The notes below the pieces were generated by a model that saw only the letters and a program-made list of their open reading frames with translations, searched no databases and was not told where the DNA came from. A DNA stretch of 64,000 bases from JAFAXD01 sp051985675 (GTDB taxonomy: Bacteria; Pseudomonadota; Alphaproteobacteria; Rhizobiales; Xanthobacteraceae): assembly GCA_051985675.1 (NCBI GenBank), contig JBPYFJ010000029.1, forward strand, positions 1 through 64,000, given 5' to 3'. Shown here one piece after another: positions 53,525 to 62,124 of the stretch (position 1 is its first letter; every line of letters starts with the position of its first letter). Position numbers and translations under genes: made by a program.

Positions 53525-53602
53525 CGAGGGCTGAGAATGTGGCTTACGAGCAGGCGCTCCTCAGGATGAGGTCGGAGGCTATTGCAGCGCCGACTTGATT
53601 GG

Positions 53603-54619
53603 TTACGGGGTGGCGATCTTCAACCGTTTCGCCGCCTCTTGTACGAGGCTGAGGTCGACGTAGTTTCCGACCTCAAGCGGGCCTTTCACGAACCCGAGCT
53701 CGCGCGCAAGCTCGACGTTCTTCTTGAGCGCTGCGAGGTCCGGCATCATCAGCGGGCTCTGGTAGTAGTCCTGCTTGGTAAAGACCCAGTCCATGCGTTC
53801 GGGCGGCTGCTTGGCGGCGCGCGCCGTGACGGCGACCGCCTCGGCGTGGTTCGCCGGATCGAGGAACCAGCGCACGATCCGCAGGGTGTCTTCCATGAAA
53901 TCGAGCATGGCGGGGCGATTCTTGTCGATGAACGACGCGCGCGCGGTCCACATCAGCAACTGGGTGACGCCGGTCACGTCGCGCTGCACGAACAGCGGCC
54001 GCGCGATCCTGCGCAGCTCGGGGTCGAGTGCAAACGGCAGTACCGTCGGCGCGAGGTCCACTTTCTTTTCTGCCAGCATGGCCCGCATGGCCGACAGCGG
54101 GGCCTCGACCATCACGTAGTCACGTTTATCCTCGAGGCCGTGCCGGCGCAGCATGGCGCGGATCGCGATGTCGACGGCGGCTCCCGCCGCGACGGTCGCC
54201 ACCACCTTGCCCTTGAGGTCCTCGACCTTTTTGATCGGGCCGTCCGTCAGCACCATGTATTCCTGCGAATAGTAGCCTTCGACGCCGTCCTGCAGCTCGT
54301 CTGCGATGATGCGCAGGTCGCTCAGGCCCGCATTCTGGATCGCGATCGGGAGGGTGGAGTAGGCGAGGTTCGCGACCTCGAGCTCGTTGTTCGCGAGCGC
54401 CGTGACCATCTGCGGGGTGCCGGCGTAGCGCTCCGGCGCCAGTACATAGGACTGGCCCAGATGGGTCGCGAGGTCCTTTTTCTCCAGCAGGATCGAAGCC
54501 CAGTTGGTCGCCGGCGCAATCCAGGCGGCTCGGATCGTCACTGGTTCCGCACGAGCCGTCGCGGCTTCGAGGACACCGGCAACCAGCACGAGAGTGAGGC
54601 CAAGATTCAGTGTGCGCAT
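53603..54619 (-). CDS. NMT1/SsuA-like ABC substrate-binding protein
   Basis: This 338-residue periplasmic receptor of the NMT1/THI5/SsuA superfamily has a signal peptide (about residues 1-24, ending TARA) and the mature start EPVTIRAAWIAPATNWASILLEKKDLATHLG. The PIKKVEDLKGKVVATVAAGAAVDIAIRAML block is typical. The related transporters carry sulfonates, nitrate or aromatic compounds. It is the last visible gene of the minus-strand operon, eight bases after the CoxL-like gene stop, with no permease or ATPase of its kind nearby. The ATG at 54619 is chosen because it gives a proper signal peptide. Confidence 0.88.
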   Translation of the reverse strand: MRTLNLGLTLVLVAGVLEAATARAEPVTIRAAWIAPATNWASILLEKKDLATHLGQSYVLAPERYAGTPQMVTALANNELEVANLAYSTLPIAIQNAGLSDLRIIADELQDGVEGYYSQEYMVLTDGPIKKVEDLKGKVVATVAAGAAVDIAIRAMLRRHGLEDKRDYVMVEAPLSAMRAMLAEKKVDLAPTVLPFALDPELRRIARPLFVQRDVTGVTQLLMWTARASFIDKNRPAMLDFMEDTLRIVRWFLDPANHAEAVAVTARAAKQPPERMDWVFTKQDYYQSPLMMPDLAALKKNVELARELGFVKGPLEVGNYVDLSLVQEAAKRLKIATP

Positions 54620-54627
54620 GTCAGGCT

Positions 54628-57009
54628 CTATCTGATTGAGGGGTGCGAATGGGCTTCTCTGATCCTCCGCCACAGTTGTTCCGGCGTGAGCGGCATGTCG
54701 AGATCGCGGATGCCGATCTCATGCAGCGCATCGAGCGCAGCGCTGACGATCGCGGCCGGCGCCGCGATCGCGCCGGCCTCGCCGCAGCCCTTGGCGCCGA
54801 GCGGATTATGCGTGCAGGGCTGGGTTTCGTCGCACTCCGTGACCAGGAACGGCAGGTCGTCGGCGCGCGGCAGCGTGTAATCCATGAACGATCCGGAGAG
54901 CAGCTGGCCGGCGTCATCGTAGGCACAGCGCTCGAGCAGCGCCTGGCCTGCGCCCTGCGCCACGCCGCCGTGCACCTGGCCATCTACGATCATCGGATTG
55001 ATGACGGTGCCGACGTCGTCGACCGCCCAATAGGCGATCAGCGTGGTCTGTCCGGTGTCGGGATCGATCTCGACCTCGCAGGCGTGCGCCCCGTTGCTGA
55101 ACGCGAAGCTCGGCGGATCGTAGACGGCCGTGTCCTGCAGGCCAGCCTCGACCTTGTCGAGCGGCAGATTGTGCGGAATGTACGCCGCGCGCGCGACTTG
55201 CGGGAACGACAGCTTGCGATCGGTTCCGGCGATCGCGAACACGCCGTCGGCGAACGCGATATCGTCCGGCGCGGCTTCCAGCAGATGGCCGGCGATCAGC
55301 TTGCCCTTGGCGATGATCTTGCCCGCGACGCGATCGAGCGCGCAGCCGCCGACCGCGATCGAGCGCGAGCCGAACGTGCCGGTGCCGTACGGAACCACAT
55401 CGGTGTCGCCCTCGGTGATGGTGATCTTCTCGATCGGCACGCCAAGCCGCGACGCCAGGATCTGCGCAAACGAGGTGGCATGACCTTGACCGTGATTATG
55501 CGTGCCGAGAGCCGCGCGCACCGCGCCGTCGGGCTCGACCCGCACCGACGCGCTTTCATAAAATCCTGCGCGCGCGCCCAGCGCGCCGGCAAAGCGCGTC
55601 GGGGCAACACCCGACGACTCGACGTAGCACGCCATGCCGAACCCGCGCAGCCGGCCGCGCTTGCGGGCGGCCGCGCGGCGCGTTTCGAACCGGGCATAGT
55701 CCCCGAGCGCGAGCGCGCGCGCGAACAACTTGGGAAAATTGCCGGAATCGTAGGTCGGGCCGATCGGCGTCTTGTAGGGCATCGCGCTCGCAGGAACGAG
55801 ATTGCGGCGGCGGATCTCGGCCCGATCGAAGCCGAGTGTGTCGGCGGCGCGGTCCGCGAGCCGTTCCAGCACGTAGCAGGCCTCCGGTCGCCCGGCGCCG
55901 CGGTAGGCGTCGGTCGGGATCGTGTTGGTGAACACGCCGACGCTTTCGACGCTGATCGCCGGCGTGCGATAGACACCGGCGAGGAGCGCGCTGTAGATCG
56001 CGCTCGGGATGGCGGCGCCGAAGGTCGAGACATAGGCGCCGAGATTGGCCAGTGTCTTGACGCGCAGCGCCAGGAAATGACCGTCGGTGTCGAGCGCAAG
56101 CTCCGCCGTGGTCATGTGATCGCGGCCCTGGTTGTCGGCAATGAAGCTCTCGGCACGGGTCGCAACCCAGCGCACCGGGCGCCGCAGCTGGCGCGCCGCG
56201 AAAGCGACAATTGATTCTTCGGGATAGAGCTTGCCCTTGTAGCCGAAGCCGCCGCCGACGTCGGGGGCAATTACGCGCATTGCGCTCTCCGGCACGCCGA
56301 GCTGCTCGGCAACCATGCGCCGGATGTGATGCGGGGTCTGGGTCGAGCTGAAGAGCGTCAGCTTGGCGTTGCCGCTCGCCGGCAGCGCCATCGCCGCGCG
56401 CGGCTCAATCGCGCCGCCGATCAGGCGATTGTTGACGAGGTCGACGCGCACAACCCGCGCAGCCGCCGCGAACGCGCGTTGCACCGCGCCCTCGTCGCCG
56501 CGCGCCCAGCGAAAGCAGGTGTTCCCGAGCGCAGCCTCGTGCAGTTGCGGTGCGCCGGCCGCCATCGCGGCATGCGGATCGATGACCGCAGGCAGGGGAG
56601 CGTACTCGACCTTGACGCGATCGGCCGCGTCGAGCGCGAGCGCATTGCTCTCCGCAAGGACTGCGCACACCGGCTCACCGATGTGACGCACGACGCCGCG
56701 GGCCAACGCAAAGCGCGGCGGCTCCGCCATCGGCGATCCATCGGCCGAACGGATCGCCCACAATGGACGCATCGGACCGACGTCTTCCGCCGCCATGTCG
56801 GCCCCGGTCAGCACGGCGACGACGCCGGGCAACCGCAGCGCCGGCGCGGTATCGATGCCGGCGACGCGCGCGTGGGCATGCGGCGAGCGCACCAGCACGC
56901 ACTGCAGCGCCCCGTCGACGTTGACGTCCGCGACGTAGCGGCCTTGGCCGCGCAGGAGCGGGGGGTCTTCGATGCGTCGCAGCGGCGCGCCGATGCCGGT
57001 GACGCCCAT
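54628..57009 (-). CDS. Molybdopterin-binding large subunit, CoxL form II-like (xanthine dehydrogenase family)
   Basis: This 793-residue protein starts MGVTGIGAPLRRIEDPPLLRGQG, the standard beginning of CoxL-like molybdenum hydroxylases. The motif AYRGAGRPEA, instead of the AYRCSFR loop of true CO dehydrogenases, marks the form II group. The catalytic glutamate loop KGCGEAGAIAAPAA is intact, and cofactor loops such as VGGGFGYKGK are present. The frame is open for another 319 codons upstream, but that part overlaps the cupin gene and is not plausible. Neither the [2Fe-2S] (CoxS) nor the FAD (CoxM) subunit is present in the window, so its partners must be encoded elsewhere. It starts five bases after the cupin gene stop. 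Confidence 0.9.
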   Translation of the reverse strand: MGVTGIGAPLRRIEDPPLLRGQGRYVADVNVDGALQCVLVRSPHAHARVAGIDTAPALRLPGVVAVLTGADMAAEDVGPMRPLWAIRSADGSPMAEPPRFALARGVVRHIGEPVCAVLAESNALALDAADRVKVEYAPLPAVIDPHAAMAAGAPQLHEAALGNTCFRWARGDEGAVQRAFAAAARVVRVDLVNNRLIGGAIEPRAAMALPASGNAKLTLFSSTQTPHHIRRMVAEQLGVPESAMRVIAPDVGGGFGYKGKLYPEESIVAFAARQLRRPVRWVATRAESFIADNQGRDHMTTAELALDTDGHFLALRVKTLANLGAYVSTFGAAIPSAIYSALLAGVYRTPAISVESVGVFTNTIPTDAYRGAGRPEACYVLERLADRAADTLGFDRAEIRRRNLVPASAMPYKTPIGPTYDSGNFPKLFARALALGDYARFETRRAAARKRGRLRGFGMACYVESSGVAPTRFAGALGARAGFYESASVRVEPDGAVRAALGTHNHGQGHATSFAQILASRLGVPIEKITITEGDTDVVPYGTGTFGSRSIAVGGCALDRVAGKIIAKGKLIAGHLLEAAPDDIAFADGVFAIAGTDRKLSFPQVARAAYIPHNLPLDKVEAGLQDTAVYDPPSFAFSNGAHACEVEIDPDTGQTTLIAYWAVDDVGTVINPMIVDGQVHGGVAQGAGQALLERCAYDDAGQLLSGSFMDYTLPRADDLPFLVTECDETQPCTHNPLGAKGCGEAGAIAAPAAIVSAALDALHEIGIRDLDMPLTPEQLWRRIREAHSHPSIR

Positions 57010-57014
57010 GGGTT

Positions 57015-58046
57015 TCAGTGAAACTCCTCGCGCACCAGATCGAGGCGCTCGAACGCCGACTTGTCGGAAACTAGGAACAGGTCGGCTTCGCCCTCGAGCG
57101 CCTGGTGCTGGGCGAACGTCCAATGCGGAATGGTGAAGACGTCGTTCTGCGACCACTCGAAGGTCTTCTCTCCGATGGTCGAACGGCCGGCGCCGGAAAC
57201 CACGAGGCAGATCACGTTGTAGGTCGCGCGCTTGCTGCGGGTCGGGGTCTTGCTGATCCGCACCGCGTAGCAGTCGAGCGTCGGCATGACGGCGCCGCCG
57301 GTTGCCGGATTGACGTAGCGGATGGTGCGGGCACCGTCCGGTCCAACCGGTGCGTGCGCCAGCATGGCGCGTGTCGCCGCGCCCGGATAGCGATATTTCG
57401 GCGAGCTCATCGTGTCGTTGGTCGCACCCGCAACGTGGAGCCCGGCCTGCGTCCAAAATGCTTCTTCGCCGGCGTCCACTTGCCAGAACTCGTTGTTGCG
57501 CGGATCGCCCGGCTCGAAGAAATGCGCGTCGACGGCGCGGATCAACGGCATGTTGGCGGCGTCGAACCAGATGATGCGGTGGTCGCTCTCGTTGATGTGT
57601 CCGTGCCAGCACATCGGCGGCGTCAGGATCAGGTCGCCCGCCAGCATGTCGCAACGCCGCCCGTTGACGATGGTGGTGGCGCCATCCGCGCGGGTGGCGA
57701 AGCGGATGGCAGCGCCGGTGTGCCGATGCGGGCGGGCGCGATCGCCCGGCTCGAGCACGGTGAACGCCGCCAGCAGCGTGCTGGTCGTCGTGGTCTCGTT
57801 GCCGAACGCCGGATGCGCCATGATCAGCGCGCGCCGTTCGATGTCGTTGATCGACACTTCTCCGACCGAGCGGTGCAGGAATGGCTCGATGTCGCGCCAG
57901 CGCCAATGGAACGGTGCATCCTTGGGCTGCGGCTTGATCGGTGTGATGCGCTGGTACCGATCCCACAGTGGATGCAGGTTGTGGGCTTCAAGCTCGGCGA
58001 CGAACGGCGTTTGCGCGGCCTGCGCTCCGGTTGCGGCCTCGGCCAT
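57015..58046 (-). CDS. Gentisate 1,2-dioxygenase-like bicupin
   Basis: This 343-residue protein matches the gentisate 1,2-dioxygenase/1-hydroxy-2-naphthoate dioxygenase group. The conserved iron-ligand pattern is PHRHTGAAIRF (His107, His109) and CWHGH (His148, His150). The flanking LEPGDRARPHRH and GDLILTPPMCWHGH blocks also fit. A second cupin half follows, with FEWSQNDVFTIPHWTFAQHQ. The typical reaction is ring cleavage of gentisate to maleylpyruvate. No maleylpyruvate isomerase or fumarylpyruvate hydrolase is seen nearby, so the actual substrate is open. It is read between the Rbs-type receptor and the CoxL-like subunit. Confidence 0.85.
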   Translation of the reverse strand: MAEAATGAQAAQTPFVAELEAHNLHPLWDRYQRITPIKPQPKDAPFHWRWRDIEPFLHRSVGEVSINDIERRALIMAHPAFGNETTTTSTLLAAFTVLEPGDRARPHRHTGAAIRFATRADGATTIVNGRRCDMLAGDLILTPPMCWHGHINESDHRIIWFDAANMPLIRAVDAHFFEPGDPRNNEFWQVDAGEEAFWTQAGLHVAGATNDTMSSPKYRYPGAATRAMLAHAPVGPDGARTIRYVNPATGGAVMPTLDCYAVRISKTPTRSKRATYNVICLVVSGAGRSTIGEKTFEWSQNDVFTIPHWTFAQHQALEGEADLFLVSDKSAFERLDLVREEFH

Positions 58047-58071
58047 GGCGTTCAGCTCCCGGTGTCTACCC

Positions 58072-59007
58072 TCATGTCTTGGGCAGCTTGGCGTCGACGT
58101 TGGCGCTGTCGATCAGGTTGTGCTTGATGAACACGCGCGGCTCGATCTTGCCGCCCTTGAGATAGGTCGCGAGGACGTCGACGCCGAGCCGTCCCCATTC
58201 GACCGGATTGAGCTCGACGGTCATCGCCAGGTTTCCTTCCTTCACGGCGCGCAGCGCCGGCGGCACGCCGTTCATTCCGGTTACGATGGTCTTACCGGCG
58301 CGGTTGGCGGCGAGCACCGCCTGCATGGCGCCGAGTGCGACGTCGTCGTTTGCCGTATAGATCGCGGCGAGGTCGGGGTTCGCAACGAGCGCGTCCTCGG
58401 TCTGCTTGACGCCGCGTTCGCGTGTCAGCGGACCGTCGGACTTGAACACGATCTTGATGTCCGGATACTTGGCCATGACCTCGGTGTACCCGTCGGCCAG
58501 GTTCTTGAAGGTGGGCGCGCCGCTCGGACCGAGCAGCATCGCCACCTGACCCTTGCCGCCGAGTTTCTTGGCGGTCCATTCCGCGATATCGCGGCCGATC
58601 TGTTTCTCGTCCATGGCCACGTGGATCGTCTGGTTGGGCGACACCGAGCCGCGCGCGACGGAGATGATCGGAATCTTCGCCGCGGCCGCCGCATCGTAGG
58701 CGGCGTTGACGCCGACGGCGTCGATCGGCGAAATCAGGATGCCCTTGACGCCGCGTGCCACCAGGTCCTGCACGCCGTTGATCTGCTTGAGCTTGTCCTC
58801 GTTGGCCGAAACCGTTGCCACGTCCCAGCCGAGCTCCTGCGCGCGCGCCCGAATTCCCTTGAGCATCGCGATGTAGAACGGATTGTCGTCCTGGGCGAGC
58901 GACACCCCGATGGTGATCTTGTCGGCCGGCGCAGGCGCCTGGGCGGCGGCGGGCGCTGCGGTCGCGAGCAGCAGCGTTGCGAGCATGGCAAACCGTGCAG
59001 TCAGCAT
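58072..59007 (-). CDS. Rbs-type (sugar/purine class) ABC substrate-binding protein
   Basis: This 311-residue receptor has a signal peptide (about residues 1-24, ending PAAAQ) and the periplasmic binding protein type 1 core: KITIGVSLAQDDNPFYIAMLKGIRARAQELG, then VQDLVARGVKGILISPIDAVGV and GDDVALGAMQAV-like segments. An AGGAGG site precedes the ATG at 59007. The fold is ribose-binding-protein-like, but the gene neighbourhood, with aromatic-catabolic enzymes, argues for a non-sugar ligand. The permease gene stop is 13 bases upstream. Confidence 0.9.
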   Translation of the reverse strand: MLTARFAMLATLLLATAAPAAAQAPAPADKITIGVSLAQDDNPFYIAMLKGIRARAQELGWDVATVSANEDKLKQINGVQDLVARGVKGILISPIDAVGVNAAYDAAAAAKIPIISVARGSVSPNQTIHVAMDEKQIGRDIAEWTAKKLGGKGQVAMLLGPSGAPTFKNLADGYTEVMAKYPDIKIVFKSDGPLTRERGVKQTEDALVANPDLAAIYTANDDVALGAMQAVLAANRAGKTIVTGMNGVPPALRAVKEGNLAMTVELNPVEWGRLGVDVLATYLKGGKIEPRVFIKHNLIDSANVDAKLPKT

Positions 59008-59020
59008 GGCCTGGTCCTCC

Positions 59021-59977
59021 TCAGTTTCGTGAGCGTAGCCTTTCGGCAGCGGCGGCCGCAATGATCACGGCGCCGACCGCGACCCGCTGCCAGTAGGAAT
59101 CGACGTTGAGCAGGTTGAGCGCGTTCCCGAGCACAATCATGATGAAGACGCCGATCACCGATTTGACCAGCGTCCCTTCGCCGCCATGCAGGGAGGCGCC
59201 ACCGAGCACGACGGCGGCGATCGCGGTCAGTTCGTAGAACTCGCCGGCGGTCGGCTGGCCGGACTGCAGGCGAGCCGCCAGCATGACACCGGCGATGCCC
59301 GCGAGCGCGCCGCACCAGATGTAGGTCGAGGCGATCACGCGCCGCACCGGAATGCCGGAGAGGTAGGCGGCTTCGCGACCGCCGCCGGTCGCATAGATGC
59401 GCCGCCCGTACGGGGTGAGATGCATGACGAACGACAGCACTGCCAAAAGCACGGCCGGCACCCACACCAGCAGATGAACGCCGAACAGCCGTGCCGATCC
59501 GAAGGCCACGAATGCGCCGGGCAATCCGGTCTCGCCGCTCACCGGCGCGCCGCCGGTGATCAGGAAGACTAGGCCGCGCACCAGCACCATCGTGCCGAGG
59601 GTGGTGATGAACGGGTTGACGTTGAGGAACGCGATCACCAGGCCGTTGGCGAGCCCAACCGCAGCGCCGGCGGCGATGCCGGCCACGACGCCCGCGGCAA
59701 TGCCGGCCTCGAGCATCACCATGGCGGCTATAGAGCCCGCGAGCGCGGCGGTCGAGCCGACCGAGAGATCGAACCCGCCGCCGACAATGACGAAGGTCAT
59801 CCCCATGGCGATGACCGCCATGATCGAGGATTGGACCAGAATGTTGGTGAGGTTGAGCGGAGACAGAAAGCGCGGCGTCAGCAGCGCTGTCACGAGACAA
59901 AGAACAATCAGTGTGATCAGCGGGATCTGGCCGGCCAGGCGCCCGCGCCATACGGATATCGTCGATGCCCGTTTCAC
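59021..59977 (-). CDS. Rbs-type ABC transporter permease
   Basis: This 318-residue inner-membrane permease is of the RbsC (BPD_transp_2) family. About ten hydrophobic segments are present, with the family pattern MAVIAMGMTFVIVGGGFDLSVGSTAALAG near residues 50-78 and AVVLGGASLHGGEGTLVKSVIG near the C-terminus. The start is a GTG at 59977 in a four-base overlap with the ATPase stop (GTGA); an upstream extension in the same frame lies within the ATPase gene and is not supported. It forms the channel of the transporter encoded with the flanking genes. Confidence 0.9.
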   Translation of the reverse strand: MKRASTISVWRGRLAGQIPLITLIVLCLVTALLTPRFLSPLNLTNILVQSSIMAVIAMGMTFVIVGGGFDLSVGSTAALAGSIAAMVMLEAGIAAGVVAGIAAGAAVGLANGLVIAFLNVNPFITTLGTMVLVRGLVFLITGGAPVSGETGLPGAFVAFGSARLFGVHLLVWVPAVLLAVLSFVMHLTPYGRRIYATGGGREAAYLSGIPVRRVIASTYIWCGALAGIAGVMLAARLQSGQPTAGEFYELTAIAAVVLGGASLHGGEGTLVKSVIGVFIMIVLGNALNLLNVDSYWQRVAVGAVIIAAAAAERLRSRN

Positions 59978-61458
59978 GCGCCGATCGCCGCGCGCAGCTT
60001 CGGCTCGTCGAGGCCGTCGGCCCGCTCGAGCCGCGCGACGATGCTGCCGTATCGGACCGCCAGAACCGCGTCGCAAAGTCGTGCGAGCTCGGCGAGGTCG
60101 CTTGACGCAATCAATGCGCCACCGCCGCGATGGATGAAATCGCGGATCAGCCCGTGGATCTGAGCCTTGGCGCCGACGTCGATGCCTTGGGTCGGTTCCT
60201 CGAGCAGCAGCACCTCAACGCGGCGGGCGAGCCACTTGGCGAGAATGACCTTCTGCTGGTTGCCGCCCGACAGCGCGCTGACCGGAAGCTCCGGCCGGCG
60301 CGGCCGGATGTCGAGGAGATCCATGAGTTCGGAGGCGAGGCGCTCGCCGGCGGCGCGGTCGACGAGAACGCCGCGGCGCAGGCGATCGAGGCTTGCCAGC
60401 AGAATATTGTCGCGCACGGATTGATTGAGCACCAGGCCGAGGGCGCGCTCGCCCGGCACAAAACCGATCCCGGCCGCGATCGCATCGGCCGGGCCGCGCA
60501 GCCGGCGCGGTTGCGACCTGACCAGAATGGGGGCGGTGGCGCGGAGCTCGCCGAACAGCGCCCGCAGGAGGACATCGGTGCCGCTGCCGAGCAAGCCGGC
60601 GAGGCCGATCGTTTCGCGCGCGCGCAGGCTGATCGGATGCGTGCCGGCCGCGTCCGTCGCGAGCAGCGCCGCGCCGGCCACCGGCGGCGCCGAGTCAACC
60701 GCCTCGTGCGCGCGGCCGGTCATGGCGCTGACCAGATCATCGGCCGAAAAAGCGCCGCGCCGGCTCATCGTCACCACGCGGCCGTCGCGCAGCACCGTGC
60801 AGCGATCGGCGATAGCCACGACCTCGTCGAGTTCGTGCGAGATGTAGACGATCGCCGTGCCCCGCGCATTGACGCGCGCCAGCACCGCAAACAGCCGTTC
60901 GATCTCGTGCTGCTCGAGCGCCGCGGTCGGTTCGTCCAGAATGAAGATGCGGCACTGCCGATGCAGCGCGCGGCCGATCGCGACCAGCTGGCGCTCGGCA
61001 AATGACAGATCGCCAACGGGGCGGCCGACATCCGGCACAAAATCGAGCTGCGCCAGGATGGCGTGCGCATCGTCGTCCATGCGCCTGCGGTCCAGCAGCG
61101 CCAGCGGCCCGATGCGGTGCACCGGCAGATCGCCGAGCGCGATGTTCTCGGCAATCGACAGCGCGGGAACCAGTCGCAGCTCCTGCGGGATCGTGACGAT
61201 GCCGGCCGCGATCGCGTCCTGAGGGCTTGCAAAGTGGCGCGCAACGCCATCCACCACGACCTGCCCGCGATCCGGCCGGTGAACCCCGGACAGGATCCGA
61301 ATGAGGGTCGATTTCCCGGCGCCGTTCTCGCCGACAACCGCGTGAATTTCGCCAAATCCGACGTCGAAATCGACGTCGTCGAGCGCGAGCGTGGCGCCGA
61401 ACTGTTTGCTGATGCCCTGCAGGCGGGCTGCCGGCGCCGTCGCGGAGGCGCTGGTCAC
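59974..61458 (-). CDS. Rbs-type ABC transporter ATPase with two nucleotide-binding domains
   Basis: This 494-residue protein has two fused ATPase domains, as in RbsA. The first has an intact Walker A (GENGAGKST), signature (LSFAERQLVAIGRAL) and Walker B (IFILDEPTAALE). The second has a weak Walker A (GLLGSGTDVL) but an intact signature (LSGGNQQKVILAKWL) and Walker B (VLLLEEPTQGIDVG), the usual RbsA asymmetry. The start is a GTG at 61458 overlapping the stop of the glutathione transferase gene (GTGA). It powers the adjacent permease. Confidence 0.92.
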   Translation of the reverse strand: MTSASATAPAARLQGISKQFGATLALDDVDFDVGFGEIHAVVGENGAGKSTLIRILSGVHRPDRGQVVVDGVARHFASPQDAIAAGIVTIPQELRLVPALSIAENIALGDLPVHRIGPLALLDRRRMDDDAHAILAQLDFVPDVGRPVGDLSFAERQLVAIGRALHRQCRIFILDEPTAALEQHEIERLFAVLARVNARGTAIVYISHELDEVVAIADRCTVLRDGRVVTMSRRGAFSADDLVSAMTGRAHEAVDSAPPVAGAALLATDAAGTHPISLRARETIGLAGLLGSGTDVLLRALFGELRATAPILVRSQPRRLRGPADAIAAGIGFVPGERALGLVLNQSVRDNILLASLDRLRRGVLVDRAAGERLASELMDLLDIRPRRPELPVSALSGGNQQKVILAKWLARRVEVLLLEEPTQGIDVGAKAQIHGLIRDFIHRGGGALIASSDLAELARLCDAVLAVRYGSIVARLERADGLDEPKLRAAIGA

Positions 61459-62069
61459 ACGGGGACTCTTTCCTGCTCGAGCACGCGGCGGACGGCCGGA
61501 CGTTCGCGCATTCGCTCCTTGAACGCGGTGTAGTACTTGAGGTCGCGCATCGGGAGCTCGCGCCTGATGCCCCACGTGTAGAAGACGAGCCCGTACGGAT
61601 CGATGACGGAATAGCGGTCGAGGAACCAATCCTTGTCGGCCAGCATGCTGTCGATCTGCTTGAGGTAGCCGTGAAACGTCTCAAGGCCGCGCGTCTTGAG
61701 CGCCGGGAAGACCGCGGAATCCGCCGCGTAGCGCTCGGGCCGGCTGACGTGCGCGTGCGCCGGATGCACGCTGGCTGCGAAGAACCCGATTAGCGACAGC
61801 GCTCTGGCTTCGGCCAGCGGGTCGCTTGGCCACAGCCCGAACCGCTTGCCGAGGTAGGGCAGGATGGCGGTGTTCTCCGCCAGCGGCTGGCCGTTGTCGA
61901 GGCCAAGGACGGGCACGCGGCCCTGCGGATTGATCTTGAGGTAGGCCTCCGAGCGCTGCTCGTTGTTGGCAAAGTCGACCTCGCGCGGCGCGTAGGTTTC
62001 GCCGCTCTCCTCCAGCACGATGTGTGCGGCGAGCGAGCACGCGCCGGGCGTGTAATAGAGTGTGAGCAC
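61455..62069 (-). CDS. Glutathione S-transferase family protein (beta-class-like)
   Basis: This 204-residue GST starts at a GTG preceded by GGAGGTTCACC. The N-terminal thioredoxin-like domain has YYTPGACSLAAHIVLEESG with Cys11, and NPQGRVPVL is present. This is the pattern of bacterial beta-class GSTs that use cysteine, rather than the SSCSYR motif of zeta-class maleylpyruvate isomerases, so a direct isomerase role with the gentisate enzyme is unlikely. It could still conjugate or shuttle aromatic intermediates. Translation is coupled to the ATPase downstream. Confidence 0.88.
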   Translation of the reverse strand: MLTLYYTPGACSLAAHIVLEESGETYAPREVDFANNEQRSEAYLKINPQGRVPVLGLDNGQPLAENTAILPYLGKRFGLWPSDPLAEARALSLIGFFAASVHPAHAHVSRPERYAADSAVFPALKTRGLETFHGYLKQIDSMLADKDWFLDRYSVIDPYGLVFYTWGIRRELPMRDLKYYTAFKERMRERPAVRRVLEQERVPV

Positions 62070-62124
62070 GGTGAACCTCCGGCATTCCGCAATAGGATGG
62101 ACGTGTCAGTCGAGCTTATCCGTC

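Noticed and set aside
57010..57966. An N-terminal extension of the CoxL-like protein by 319 residues
   Set aside because: The extension overlaps the cupin gene in another frame and has no similarity to the family. The conserved start MGVTGIGAPLRRIEDP lies at 57009.
58072..61458. Firm assignment of the ABC transporter as a ribose or sugar importer
   Set aside because: The fold is Rbs-like but the operon holds aromatic-catabolic enzymes and no sugar enzymes; only the transporter type is kept.
61455..62069. GST as the maleylpyruvate isomerase of a gentisate pathway
   Set aside because: It has a beta-class Cys motif (PGACSL) and lacks the zeta-class SSCSYR-type motif.
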